Part shown: one piece after another, positions 35,205 through 43,771 of the stretch
How positions within the stretch are numbered: position 1 is the stretch's first letter
Layout: each line of letters starts with the position of its first letter
Source: Flavobacteriia bacterium
Lineage (GTDB): Bacteria > Bacteroidota > Bacteroidia > Flavobacteriales > Weeksellaceae
DNA length: 64,000 nucleotides
NCBI GenBank assembly: GCA_015999765.1
Contig: JAECQR010000002.1
Span: forward strand, 62,001-126,000
Direction of reading: 5' to 3'
The notes under the pieces: generated by a model
What the model was told of the DNA's origin: nothing
Seen by the model: the letters and a program-made list of their open reading frames with translations, nothing else
The model's database searches: none
Position numbers and translations under genes: made by a program

Positions 35205-35633
35205 ATGTCAAATTTAATCAGAAGAAACAGTTTTTACGATGACTTCATTACAAAGGATTTGTTTGAGTTCAACAGACCCAAATTTGCACAGTCTGAATTA
35301 ACATTGCCCTCAGTGAACGTGAAAGAACTTGATAATGGTTTTGAAATTCATGTAGCTGCCCCCGGGATTAAAAAAGAAGATTTCAAAATTAATCTGGAGC
35401 GTAATGTCTTAACCATTTCCAGTGAAAGCAAAACTGAAAACGAGGAAAGGGATGAGAAAGGAGCATTTACCCGCCGTGAGTTTAATTACAACTCATTCAG
35501 CCGTTCTTTCACACTGCCGGAAGCAGTGGAATCCGAAAAGATAGAAGCGGCTTATGAAGACGGTATTCTGAAGATCACGGTACCGAAAAAAGAGGTAACC
35601 ATGCAGAATGTGAAGATGATCGAAGTGAAATAA
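35205..35633 (+). CDS. Small heat-shock protein, Hsp20 family
   Basis: The start is ATG 35205 (MSNLIRRNSFYDDF), since the longer frame runs through the terminator. The 142-residue protein has an alpha-crystallin domain (about 38-142) with AAPGIKKEDFKINLERNVL and the end motif YEDGILKITVPKKE. It is an ATP-independent holdase. No CIRCE-type inverted repeat is seen upstream. A terminator follows. Confidence 0.93.
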   Translation: MSNLIRRNSFYDDFITKDLFEFNRPKFAQSELTLPSVNVKELDNGFEIHVAAPGIKKEDFKINLERNVLTISSESKTENEERDEKGAFTRREFNYNSFSRSFTLPEAVESEKIEAAYEDGILKITVPKKEVTMQNVKMIEVK

Positions 35634-35657
35634 AAATTAATTGACACTAATAAAACA

Positions 35658-35691
35658 AAAAAACCGTTTGAAATTTTCAAACGGTTTTTTT
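35658..35691. terminator. Bidirectional terminator, hsp20 and gcvT
   Basis: A 13-bp stem (35661-35673 with 35675-35687) with A and T tracts on either side, between convergent genes. Confidence 0.8.
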
Positions 35692-35708
35692 ATTATTCAA
35701 AGATATTT

Positions 35709-36791
35709 TTATACAAAAGGAAGTTTTACAACTTTCGCAGGAATACTTTTATTTCTGATCTGGATAAAAATCTCAGAACCTACTTTAAAATGTGGTTTTG
35801 CAACGTAAGCCAATCCAATTCCGATATTTTTCATTGGACTCATAGTTCCCGATGTTACTTTTCCGATTTCGTTGCCTTCAGCATCTACCACCAGATAATC
35901 GTGTCTTGGGATTGCTCTTTCCTGCATTTCGAAACCTACCAGTTTTCTGGTAACGCCTTCTTCTTTTTGTTTTGCAAAAGTTTCTTTGTCTACAAAATCT
36001 TTATCAAATTTGGTAATCCAGCCTAGGCCGGCTTCCATAGGCGAAGTGGTATCATCAATATCGTTTCCGTAAAGACAGAAGCCTTTTTCTAACCTCAAAG
36101 TGTCTCTGGAAGCTAATCCGCAAGGCATTAACCCGAATTCTTCACCGGCTTCGGTCAAAGCATCCCACATTTTCACCGCATCTGCATTCTGGAAATAGAT
36201 TTCGAAGCCGCCGCTTCCCGTATAACCGGTATTGGAGATAATCACGTTGGAAATTCCTGCAACGGTACCTTCGCTAAAATGATAAAATGGAATTTCTGCA
36301 AGATTAGAATCTGTAAGTTTCTGCAGCGTTTCCGCAGCTTTCGGACCCTGAACTGCGATCAATGACATCTCGTCGGATGCATTCGTAAGTTTAGCACCGA
36401 ATTTTTCGTTGTATTTTGAAATATGGTTCCAGTCTTTATCAATATTTGAAGCATTTACGACCACAAAATATTTTTCGCCGGCCATTTTGTAAACGATCAG
36501 GTCATCTACAATTCCGCCGCTTCCATTAGGCAGACAGGTGTATTGCGCTTTTCCGTCTTCCAGGGTGTCCACGTTGTTGGTCGTAACGTACTGCAGCAAA
36601 TCTTTTGCAGCCGGGCCTTCAACAAAAAATTGTCCCATGTGCGAAACATCGAAAATTCCAACTTTTTCGCGTACGACGAAATGCTCATCAGTTACTCCGG
36701 AATATTGCACAGGCATTTCAAAACCTGCAAAAGGTACCATTTTTGCGCCCAGAGCAACATGCTTGTCAAACAGGGCAGTCTTTTTATTCAT
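35709..36791 (-). CDS. gcvT: Glycine cleavage system T protein (aminomethyltransferase)
   Basis: The 360-residue protein matches Gcv[29 protein letters not shown] at the start, the folate-site Asp in VDDLIVYKM, and [18 protein letters not shown]. It transfers the methylene group from the aminomethyl-lipoyl H protein to tetrahydrofolate. The other gcv genes are not in the window, as is usual in this group. A 151-bp gap with a dispersed repeat separates it from idi. Confidence 0.96.
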   Translation of the reverse strand: MNKKTALFDKHVALGAKMVPFAGFEMPVQYSGVTDEHFVVREKVGIFDVSHMGQFFVEGPAAKDLLQYVTTNNVDTLEDGKAQYTCLPNGSGGIVDDLIVYKMAGEKYFVVVNASNIDKDWNHISKYNEKFGAKLTNASDEMSLIAVQGPKAAETLQKLTDSNLAEIPFYHFSEGTVAGISNVIISNTGYTGSGGFEIYFQNADAVKMWDALTEAGEEFGLMPCGLASRDTLRLEKGFCLYGNDIDDTTSPMEAGLGWITKFDKDFVDKETFAKQKEEGVTRKLVGFEMQERAIPRHDYLVVDAEGNEIGKVTSGTMSPMKNIGIGLAYVAKPHFKVGSEIFIQIRNKSIPAKVVKLPFV

Positions 36792-36854
36792 TTCTTCTAA
36801 TTTATTTTATTGTTTTTATTCAGGAGTTTCAGGTTTAGGTTTATTGCGAAAATC

Positions 36855-36924
36855 CGTCCCGCTTTCCGCTGTATCTTTTGCTTCGCTGCGCTCCGCAAAA
36901 GGATGCCGCTTCAATCGGGGCTAT
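36855..36924. repeat. Intergenic hairpin element, copy B of a dispersed repeat
   Basis: This 70-bp block forms an imperfect hairpin with CCCG/CGGG ends and inner arms CTTTTGC (36875-36881) and GCAAAAG (36895-36901). Its right part ATGCCGCTTCAATCGGGGC matches copy A near 10.0 kb at most positions. Sequences of this form recur in intergenic regions of Chryseobacterium relatives as I recall them. Confidence 0.55.
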
Positions 36925-36942
36925 TATAAAAGTCACGTTTTT

Positions 36943-37455
36943 CTATGAGAGGTGCTGTTTGTATTCTTTAAGAATAATCTTAAACCATTCCGTGAAATTT
37001 TCCGGATTTACCGACATTTCCCGGTCCAGTCCATCAATAGAAATATACCGAACCTCCGAAACTTCCTCTTCATTTAATTTAAATTCTCCCTCGTAATTTC
37101 CGGTGAAGACATGGTCAAGTTCATGTTCCCAAAGGTTTTGGCCAACATCTGCTTTATAAAGAAAATTAAACCTGTAAGTAAGCGGCGTTTCGATTCCCAG
37201 TTCTTCCTTCAACCGACGTTCGGCGGCTTCCAAATATGTTTCCTCCAGGCGCGGGTGCGAGCATACTGCGTTAGTCCATTGATTAGGCGAGTGATATTTT
37301 CCGGCTGCTCTTTTTTGCAGCAGCATTTCACCTTTGTCATTAAATAAAAATACTGAAAATGCACGGTGCAGAATTCCGTTTTCATGAGCCTGCATTTTAT
37401 CCATTACACCAAGGATTTCGTCCTTCTCAGAAACTAAAACTACTTGTTCTTCCAT
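36943..37455 (-). CDS. idi: Isopentenyl-diphosphate delta-isomerase, type I
   Basis: The 170-residue Nudix-fold protein has Cys65 (TNAVCSHP), the Nudix-like helix EAAERRLKEELGIE and Glu112 in HELDHVF. It interconverts IPP and DMAPP. The start is ATG 37455; a TTG 9 bases upstream overlaps a TAAATTTG promoter box (37462-37469, minus strand) and is unlikely. The box is only 6 bases before the ATG, so the mRNA may have almost no leader. Confidence 0.94.
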   Translation of the reverse strand: MEEQVVLVSEKDEILGVMDKMQAHENGILHRAFSVFLFNDKGEMLLQKRAAGKYHSPNQWTNAVCSHPRLEETYLEAAERRLKEELGIETPLTYRFNFLYKADVGQNLWEHELDHVFTGNYEGEFKLNEEEVSEVRYISIDGLDREMSVNPENFTEWFKIILKEYKQHLS

Positions 37456-37461
37456 ATCACA

Positions 37462-37469
37462 CAAATTTA
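37462..37469 (-). promoter_or_regulatory. -7 promoter box next to the idi start
   Basis: TAAATTTG on the minus strand fits TAnnTTTG and ends 6 bases before the idi ATG. Confidence 0.45.
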
Positions 37470-37617
37470 AGTTTTAAAACTTAGGTGGTAAAATTTTTGT
37501 GAAACTTTAATAATAAGTGGCCCTCTAAAAACCCGACTTTCATTCCTGAAATTCTATTATTTATACGGTAAATACTTTAGATCAGATATTATCTGCCTCA
37601 AAACCAACATAAAATTG

Positions 37618-37625
37618 TAATTTTG
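37618..37625 (+). promoter_or_regulatory. -7 promoter box of the HAD-serA unit
   Basis: TAATTTTG fits TAnnTTTG. It overlaps a possible TTG start at 37623, which supports the ATG at 37644 instead. Confidence 0.5.
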
Positions 37626-37643
37626 CATCTTAAAATTTCAATC

Positions 37644-38045
37644 ATGGAATTAGAATATAAAGACCATTTAAGCCCGATGTTGAAAGGGGATGTCAAAAAC
37701 TACCTGATAGATATCGACGGTACCATAACCGATGATGTACCCAATGAAGAGCCGGAAAGAATGATCGATTGTGAGCCTTATCCCGATGCACTCGAGACCA
37801 TCAACCGGTGGTACGATCAGGGTCACATCATCTGCTTTTTTACATCGCGCACAGAAAACCTGAAACAGATCACCATCGACTGGCTTGATAAACATGGGTT
37901 TAAATATCACAGCGTCTTATGCGGAAAACCGCGCGGCGGAAATTATCACTGGATTGATAATCACTTGGTGAAAGCCACCAGATATAAAGGAAAATTCACC
38001 GATATGGTAGAAAAACAGGTCACCATTGAAGTATTTAAAGATTAG
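37644..38045 (+). CDS. Small HAD-superfamily phosphatase-like protein
   Basis: The 133-residue protein has HAD motif I as DIDGT (nucleophile Asp23, acid Asp25), a Thr/Ser motif II (FFTSRT), a Lys in CGKPRGGNY (motif III) and WIDNH as motif IV. It lacks a cap domain, so it would act on a large or exposed substrate. The downstream serA-type gene starts 7 bases later, so they are co-transcribed. A phosphatase step tied to serine or to a sugar phosphate is possible; neither can be shown. Confidence 0.83.
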   Translation: MELEYKDHLSPMLKGDVKNYLIDIDGTITDDVPNEEPERMIDCEPYPDALETINRWYDQGHIICFFTSRTENLKQITIDWLDKHGFKYHSVLCGKPRGGNYHWIDNHLVKATRYKGKFTDMVEKQVTIEVFKD

Positions 38046-38052
38046 GAAAAGA

Positions 38053-39012
38053 ATGAAAATTTTAGCAAACGATGGTTTAGACCAGTCAGGAATCGATGCC
38101 CTGACCGATAAAGGCTTCGAGGTAATTACCACTAAGGTTCCGCAGGAATTATTAGTGGATTATATCAACGAAAACAGCATCAGAACAATTTTAGTAAGAA
38201 GTGCAACCCAGGTTCGTAGAGAATTAATCGATGCCTGCCCAACAATAGAGATTATCGGCCGTGGCGGTGTAGGGATGGATAATATCGATGTTGATTATGC
38301 GCGTTCGAAGAATATTCATGTGATCAACACGCCGTCAGCATCATCGGAATCTGTGGCAGAATTGGTATTTGCACATTTGTTTTCCGGTGCAAGATTTTTG
38401 CCGGATTCTAACCGGAAAATGCCCGTAATAGGCGATTCCGAATTCGCGAAACTCAAAAAATCTTACGAAAAAGGAATTGAACTCCGCGGCAAAACCATAG
38501 GCATCATCGGAATGGGAAGAATTGGCCAGGAAGTCGCAAGAATCGCCCTCGGTTTAGGGATGCGTGTAATTGCGGCAGACAGCAATGTGGGCCGGGCAAG
38601 TATTAAAGTTAAGTTTTACAACAATCAGTTCATCAATGTCGATATTGAAACCGAACCTCTTGAAGGAGTTTTAAAACATGCTGATTTTATCACCCTTCAC
38701 GTTCCTGCACAGAAAGAAGGCTACATGATCGGTGAAAAGGAGTTTGCTTTGATGAAAAACGGTGTAGCAATCATCAACTGTTCCCGAGGCGGAGTTATTG
38801 ACGAAGAGGCTCTGGTTGCAGCATTGAACTCCGGTAAAGTTGCTTTCGCAGGACTGGATGTTTTTATGAACGAACCCACTCCGTCAAAAGAGATTCTAAA
38901 TCATCCGAAAATCTCCCTTACTCCGCATACAGGAGCTTCGACTATAGAGGCGCAGGACAGAATTGGCTTGTCGCTGACTGAACAGATTTGCAGCATTCTG
39001 CAGGTTTATTAG
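38053..39012 (+). CDS. serA: D-3-phosphoglycerate dehydrogenase (2-hydroxyacid dehydrogenase)
   Basis: ATG 38053 gives 319 residues without the C-terminal ACT domain. The NAD site is IIGMGRIGQEVARIALGLG; catalytic residues follow the D-hydroxyacid pattern with NCSRGGVIDEEAL and HTGAST (the His-Glu relay partner His). The N-terminal IGRGGVGMDNIDVDYAR fits PGDH of serine synthesis, but a related hydroxyacid substrate is possible. It follows the HAD gene in one unit and ends in a terminator. Confidence 0.88.
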   Translation: MKILANDGLDQSGIDALTDKGFEVITTKVPQELLVDYINENSIRTILVRSATQVRRELIDACPTIEIIGRGGVGMDNIDVDYARSKNIHVINTPSASSESVAELVFAHLFSGARFLPDSNRKMPVIGDSEFAKLKKSYEKGIELRGKTIGIIGMGRIGQEVARIALGLGMRVIAADSNVGRASIKVKFYNNQFINVDIETEPLEGVLKHADFITLHVPAQKEGYMIGEKEFALMKNGVAIINCSRGGVIDEEALVAALNSGKVAFAGLDVFMNEPTPSKEILNHPKISLTPHTGASTIEAQDRIGLSLTEQICSILQVY

Positions 39013-39081
39013 GAAATGTGTTTTTACAAATAATGAAATACGCTTTACGGCTTGTTTTTACGTTGCAAAAGCAGCAAAAAC

Positions 39082-39112
39082 AAAAACCCGGAAGATTCCG
39101 GGTTTAATTTTT
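39082..39112. terminator. Terminator between serA and mscL
   Basis: A perfect 10-bp stem (39084-39093 with 39096-39105) with A and T tracts on both sides, between convergent genes. Confidence 0.8.
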
Positions 39113-39125
39113 TATGATGTTACAG

Positions 39126-39497
39126 TTATTTATTCTTCAAAAGGTCACGGATTTCAGCAAGCAAAACTTCTTCATTACTTGGTCCGGCTGGAGCTTCTAC
39201 TACCGGCTTGTTCAGTTTATTTGCCCCTTTAATCAGCCAAAACAATACCATCGCAATACACAAAAAGCTGATGATTGCGGAGAGAAAATTTCCGTATTTT
39301 ACTCCGTTCCAGCTCAGCTGGGCAATATTTTCGGCGCCCACTGCTTTCAGTGCCGGATTCAGCAATAATGGAGTTATTACATCTTCAACCAATGAAGACA
39401 CAATTTTGCCAAACGCAGCTCCGATTATTACACCGACTGCTAAATCAATCACATTTCCTTTGAAAGCAAATGTCCTAAATTCCTGTACAAGTCCCAT
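39126..39497 (-). CDS. mscL: Large-conductance mechanosensitive channel MscL
   Basis: The 123-residue protein begins EFRTFAFKGNVIDLAVGVIIGAAFGKIV, the hallmark N-terminal helix and TM1 of MscL, with TM2 near residues 72-92 and a C-terminal charged helix. It releases solutes on hypo-osmotic shock. A TACATTTG box lies at 39519-39526 on the minus strand, about 22 bases before the ATG. Confidence 0.96.
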   Translation of the reverse strand: MGLVQEFRTFAFKGNVIDLAVGVIIGAAFGKIVSSLVEDVITPLLLNPALKAVGAENIAQLSWNGVKYGNFLSAIISFLCIAMVLFWLIKGANKLNKPVVEAPAGPSNEEVLLAEIRDLLKNK

Positions 39498-39518
39498 AAT
39501 TTAAGTTTTTAAGTTACT

Positions 39519-39526
39519 CAAATGTA
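39519..39526 (-). promoter_or_regulatory. -7 promoter box of mscL
   Basis: On the minus strand TACATTTG fits TAnnTTTG, 22 bases before the mscL start. Confidence 0.45.
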
Positions 39527-39640
39527 ATAAATAAATTTATAATCGTGCGGGCTGTCTGCCAAAATGTTGGCTTATCAATATTTTCTATAAAATTTTATGA
39601 ATTTGAAATTATTTAAGTAATTTTATTTAAACAAATGATA

Positions 39641-41155
39641 ATGAAAATATTTACTTCACCCCAGATCGGAAAGTGTGACGCTTTCACGGTTGAAAACGAA
39701 CCTGTTACTTCACTGAAACTTATGGAACGGGCAGCAACAGCCTGTACAGAATGGCTTTGTACAAGATTCTCCGGACCAATGGAATACCACATTTTCTGCG
39801 GCCCCGGAAATAACGGCGGAGATGGTTTTGCAATTGCAAGGCTGCTCTATCACAAGGGTTTTGATGTGAATATTTATCTGGATACAAATGCCGCCCTAAG
39901 TACTGATGCCTTGATCAATTTTGAAAGAGTAAAAGATATTTATGGTGTAGAAATTATAGATTTCAATCGGACTGAAGAATTCGAGTTTGGTGAAAACAGT
40001 GTCTTAGTTGATGCACTTTTTGGAACCGGATTGACCAGAAATCCTGAAGGGAACTACGCTGATCTTATTATAAAGTTAAACCGATTCCGCCTTCCGAAAA
40101 TTTCCATCGATATTCCATCCGGACTTTTTGCGGATCAGCTCTCAGATGACAATGCTGTTATTTTTAAGGCCGATGAAACCTTGAGTTTCCAGTTCTGGAA
40201 AACTTCATTTCTTCACCCAGAAACCGGAAAGTATTGTGGTAGAATTCACATTTTGGATATCGGTTTAAGTAAGGATTTTATCGACGACGAACCGACCGGA
40301 TTTTATGTTATTGACGAGGATTTAATTCATAAGATTTACAAGCGACGAGACGATTTCTCACATAAAGGAAATTACGGTACAGCAACCATTGCAGCTGGAA
40401 GTTTCGGAACAATGGGTGCTGCCGTTATGGGTGCAAAGGCCGCACTGAGGTCTGGGTGTGGTATCACTTACGTTCTTGCCCCAAAATGTGGTTACGAAAT
40501 TTTACAGGCCAGTTGTCCGGAAGCAATGTATATTTCGGGAGGAAGGGATTTTATCAGTAATTTTAATGTGGATGATGATTCTGTCGTGGGAATCGGTCCC
40601 GGTTTGGGGAAAGATTCGGAAACACAAAATGCTTTTTTAGAATTTTTAAGAACGTATAGTAAGCCTTTGGTTTTGGATGCTGATGCGCTGAATATTTTGG
40701 CAGCAAAATCCGAAAATTTAAAATTAATCCCGCAGAATTCAATCATAACTCCTCATCCCAAAGAATTCGAACGTCTGTTCGGAAAGACCGAGAACTCTTT
40801 CGAAAGATTAAAACTTGCAAAAGAGAAAGCTACAGAACTTGGGATTTACATCGTTTTAAAAGATCACCGTACCCAAATTTTTACTCCTGATGAGAAAGTC
40901 TTTTACAATATCACAGGAAATTCCGGAATGGCAAAAGGTGGCAGTGGTGATGCCTTATTGGGTATACTTACTGCGCTGTTAGCACAAAATTATACACCTG
41001 AAATGGCCGCAGTTTTCGGAGTTTGGCTTCATGGCAAAGCAGGTGATTTAGCAGCCAAAAAACATTCTAAGGAAGCCATGCTGTCGACTGATTTAATCTG
41101 TGAAATTGGGGAAACCTTTAGATATTTAAATAAAAAAACCTTCAAAATTAATTGA
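39641..41155 (+). CDS. nnr: Bifunctional NAD(P)H-hydrate epimerase/dehydratase
   Basis: The 504-residue protein fuses an N-terminal YjeF epimerase domain (FCGPGNNGGDGFAIARLL) with a C-terminal ADP-dependent dehydratase domain of ribokinase fold (GIGPGLG, and GMAKGGSGDALLGILTALL near the end). It repairs hydrated NAD(P)H. ATG 39641 (MKIFTSPQI) is preferred; an ATG two codons upstream is possible. Its last codons are part of the hairpin used as terminator by convergent lgt. Confidence 0.95.
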   Translation: MKIFTSPQIGKCDAFTVENEPVTSLKLMERAATACTEWLCTRFSGPMEYHIFCGPGNNGGDGFAIARLLYHKGFDVNIYLDTNAALSTDALINFERVKDIYGVEIIDFNRTEEFEFGENSVLVDALFGTGLTRNPEGNYADLIIKLNRFRLPKISIDIPSGLFADQLSDDNAVIFKADETLSFQFWKTSFLHPETGKYCGRIHILDIGLSKDFIDDEPTGFYVIDEDLIHKIYKRRDDFSHKGNYGTATIAAGSFGTMGAAVMGAKAALRSGCGITYVLAPKCGYEILQASCPEAMYISGGRDFISNFNVDDDSVVGIGPGLGKDSETQNAFLEFLRTYSKPLVLDADALNILAAKSENLKLIPQNSIITPHPKEFERLFGKTENSFERLKLAKEKATELGIYIVLKDHRTQIFTPDEKVFYNITGNSGMAKGGSGDALLGILTALLAQNYTPEMAAVFGVWLHGKAGDLAAKKHSKEAMLSTDLICEIGETFRYLNKKTFKIN

Positions 41156-41163
41156 AGGGTTAT
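41139..41163 (-). terminator. lgt terminator overlapping the nnr 3' end
   Basis: The hairpin arms CCTTCAA and TTGAAGG lie at 41142-41158; on the minus strand a run of seven Ts follows. It spans the stop codon of nnr. Confidence 0.6.
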
Positions 41164-41180
41164 GTTTTATTGAAGCCTGA

Positions 41181-42050
41181 TTATTCGGGTTTGCCGTTTT
41201 CTTCTTCGGTAATTATATTGTTTTTAGAATACCACATAATTACGAAACCTGCCAACATAAAAGGGATGGACAGGATCTGTCCCGTATTTAATCCTGCAAA
41301 CTGAATAAATTCATCACCCTGTGGCTCTTTTAAGAATTCAACAAAGAATCTTACTGCCCAAAGGATGATAAAAAACAAACCGAAAAGCCAGCCCTGCTGG
41401 TATTTTTTATTCGTGTAACGGTAAAGAATCCACAAAAGGATGAAGAGTAAAAAGTAACCTCCCGCTTCAAAAAGCTGGGTAGGGTAGCGCGGAACTATTG
41501 CACCGTATTCCGAGCTTTGTTGTGGGAAAAGGATCGCGAAAGGTGAACCTTCGGGTGCGGGTTTCCCGATAATTTCTGAATTGAAAAAGTTTCCGATTCT
41601 CACAAAAGCGCCACCTAATGCCACCACGATTCCAATCCTGTCGTACACCCAAAACGGATTTTTCTTAATGATTTTATACGAATAATAAAGTGTGGTAAAT
41701 ATCAACGCGATGGTGGCTCCATGGCTTGCCAATCCGGAAAAACCGGTAAATTCAAATTCAGGTTTCGTCCTAATGGGAAGAAAAACCGACCAGAAATCCT
41801 CTTTGAAAAGTTCAGGCTGATAAAAAATAACATGTCCTAATCTCGCTCCGAGAATCGTTCCCACCAAAGTCCAAGTAAAAAGCGGCTCCAGATATTTTTG
41901 GTTGACATTGTCGATTTTAAAGATTTTCGTCATAATTGCGTATCCCAGACCAAAAGCCAGAATAAACATCAAACTGTAATAGTGGAGCGTAATTGGGCCT
42001 AAATGTATCCCCGTCGACGGATCCCAGGTGGTATATAAAAATGTAAGCAT
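41181..42050 (-). CDS. lgt: Prolipoprotein diacylglyceryl transferase
   Basis: The 289-residue integral membrane protein has about seven hydrophobic segments and Lgt motifs: LGARLGHVIFY, GLASHGATIAL and FVRIGNFFNSEIIGKPAP. It transfers diacylglycerol from phosphatidylglycerol to the lipobox cysteine of preprolipoproteins, such as the YceI, DUF4349, SusD and SusE proteins here. It lies 27 bases after yidD on the same strand, so they may be co-transcribed. Confidence 0.95.
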   Translation of the reverse strand: MLTFLYTTWDPSTGIHLGPITLHYYSLMFILAFGLGYAIMTKIFKIDNVNQKYLEPLFTWTLVGTILGARLGHVIFYQPELFKEDFWSVFLPIRTKPEFEFTGFSGLASHGATIALIFTTLYYSYKIIKKNPFWVYDRIGIVVALGGAFVRIGNFFNSEIIGKPAPEGSPFAILFPQQSSEYGAIVPRYPTQLFEAGGYFLLFILLWILYRYTNKKYQQGWLFGLFFIILWAVRFFVEFLKEPQGDEFIQFAGLNTGQILSIPFMLAGFVIMWYSKNNIITEEENGKPE

Positions 42051-42077
42051 AGTTTATTTTTATTGTTTTTAAAATTT

Positions 42078-42323
42078 TTAATGTTGATGATCACATTTCG
42101 GCGGAACCGGATCGTAACCTTCGCCTCCCCAAGGGTGACAGCGAGCAATTCTTTTCGCGCCCAGCCAGAATCCTTTAAAAGGTCCATGCACGCGAAGCGC
42201 TTCAACCATATAATGAGAGCACGTGGGTTCGTACCGGCAGTTTTTAGGCAGAACAGGGGAAATGAACCACTGATAGAATTTTATCAGTACCACCAAAGGA
42301 AATGTGATGATTTTGTTGAACAT
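42078..42323 (-). CDS. yidD: Membrane protein insertion efficiency factor YidD
   Basis: The 81-residue protein has the YidD signature: [23 protein letters not shown] followed by [16 protein letters not shown]. The three conserved cysteines are in NCRYEPTC and RCHP. It assists YidC-dependent membrane insertion. ATG 42323 is the start; the frame extends three codons to a TTG that overlaps a TACTTTTG promoter box. Confidence 0.94.
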   Translation of the reverse strand: MFNKIITFPLVVLIKFYQWFISPVLPKNCRYEPTCSHYMVEALRVHGPFKGFWLGAKRIARCHPWGGEGYDPVPPKCDHQH

Positions 42324-42329
42324 GCATTG

Positions 42330-42356
42330 CAAAAGTAGCGAAATAGTTTAATTTTG
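42330..42356. promoter_or_regulatory. Divergent -7 boxes of yidD and rarA
   Basis: TACTTTTG on the minus strand (42330-42337) is 6 bases before the yidD ATG, and TAATTTTG on the plus strand (42349-42356) is about 62 bases before the rarA start. Both fit TAnnTTTG. Confidence 0.45.
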
Positions 42357-42418
42357 TTGAAACTTTCTGCGAAACTTATTGCAGCAAAACCTTTCTCAGT
42401 AATCCCAAATTTTTTATT

Positions 42419-43696
42419 TTGAATTCCAATATTCCACTTGCCGAACAAATGCGACCTAAAACTCTGGACGATGTTCTGGGGCAGGAGCACCTTACCGGAA
42501 AGAGCGGAACGATCCGCAAAATGCTGGAAAATGATACGTTGAATTCTCTCATTTTCTGGGGTCCCCCGGGAACAGGGAAAACAACTTTGGCAGAAATTAT
42601 TTCCGAGAATTCGGGAAGAAAATTCTTTAAACTTTCTGCCGTTTCCAGCGGGGTGAAAGATGTTCGTGAAGTGATTGAGGACGCCAAAAAACAGAATCTT
42701 TTCTCCGGAAAATCGCCTATTTTGTTCATAGATGAGATTCACCGTTTCAATAAATCCCAACAGGATTCACTTCTGCATGCGGTAGAAAAAGGCTGGATTG
42801 TACTCATCGGAGCTACAACAGAAAATCCAAGTTTCGAAGTAGTTTCGGCGTTACTTTCGAGGTCGCAGGTTTATGTGTTGAAATCTTTGAGTTATGAAAA
42901 ACTCGACGAGCTTGCAGAACTTTCATTGGAAAAATATAATGAAAAAGAAAATACCGAATTCAAAATAAAAGACAAGGAAGCCTTTATACAGTATTCCGGC
43001 GGCGACGCGCGTAAACTTATCAATTCAGTAGAAAACGTTCTGAATAATTTCAAAAATTCCGGTAAGAAAGAAATTTCCAACGAAGATGTATTGGATGTTC
43101 TTCAGGAAACCATGGCGCTTTATGATAAGAACGGCGAGCAGCATTACGATATAATTTCAGCTTTCATAAAATCCATGCGCGGATCTGATCCGAATGGTGC
43201 GGTGTATTGGCTTGCAAGAATGCTGGTTGGCGGCGAGGACATTAAATTTATTGCGCGGCGAATGTTGATTCTGGCCGCAGAAGATATCGGCTTGGCGAAT
43301 CCTAATGCGCTTACAGTTGCAAACAACTGTTTTCAGGCAATTAACGTCATCGGAAATCCTGAAGCAAGAATTATTTTAAGCGAAGCAGCGGTTTATCTTG
43401 CGGTTTCTCCAAAAAGCAATTCTACTTACGTTGCGATTAACGACGCCATGGCGAAAGTGAAACAGACCGGAAGTCTGCCGGTTCCGCTTCATTTAAGAAA
43501 CGCGCCGACCAAACTCATGAAAGATCTTAATTACGGCAAAGATTATGGTTACGCTCACTCTCACGCAGGAAACTTTGTCGATCAGGAATTTTTGCCTGAG
43601 GAAATATCAGGGACAAAATTCTACGAACCCGGAAATAATTCCACTGAAAATAAAATACGGGAGGAACTCAAAAAAAAATGGAAAGACAAGTATTAG
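42419..43696 (+). CDS. rarA: Replication-associated recombination protein A (RarA/MgsA)
   Basis: The 425-residue AAA+ ATPase has Walker [10 protein letters not shown] (48-56), Walker [11 protein letters not shown] and the C-terminal MgsA tetramerisation domain ([18 protein letters not shown]). It acts on stalled replication forks. The start is a TTG at 42419; starting at the next ATG (42449) would remove the conserved LAEQMRP opening, so the TTG is favoured. A terminator follows. Confidence 0.95.
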   Translation: MNSNIPLAEQMRPKTLDDVLGQEHLTGKSGTIRKMLENDTLNSLIFWGPPGTGKTTLAEIISENSGRKFFKLSAVSSGVKDVREVIEDAKKQNLFSGKSPILFIDEIHRFNKSQQDSLLHAVEKGWIVLIGATTENPSFEVVSALLSRSQVYVLKSLSYEKLDELAELSLEKYNEKENTEFKIKDKEAFIQYSGGDARKLINSVENVLNNFKNSGKKEISNEDVLDVLQETMALYDKNGEQHYDIISAFIKSMRGSDPNGAVYWLARMLVGGEDIKFIARRMLILAAEDIGLANPNALTVANNCFQAINVIGNPEARIILSEAAVYLAVSPKSNSTYVAINDAMAKVKQTGSLPVPLHLRNAPTKLMKDLNYGKDYGYAHSHAGNFVDQEFLPEEISGTKFYEPGNNSTENKIREELKKKWKDKY

Positions 43697-43717
43697 ATTA
43701 CTGTTTTGAATATCATT

Positions 43718-43750
43718 AACATCTGGCTGATTGTCAGGTGTTTTTTTTAT
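43718..43750 (+). terminator. Terminator after rarA
   Basis: An 8-bp stem with one G-U pair (43718-43725 with 43735-43742) leading into eight Ts. Confidence 0.7.
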
Positions 43751-43771
43751 CTTTAATCTAAATTTTACACG

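Noticed and set aside
42284-42760. A 158-codon minus-strand frame opposite rarA and over the yidD start
   Set aside because: It overlaps the conserved rarA ATPase region and both divergent promoters; the translation shows no protein family.
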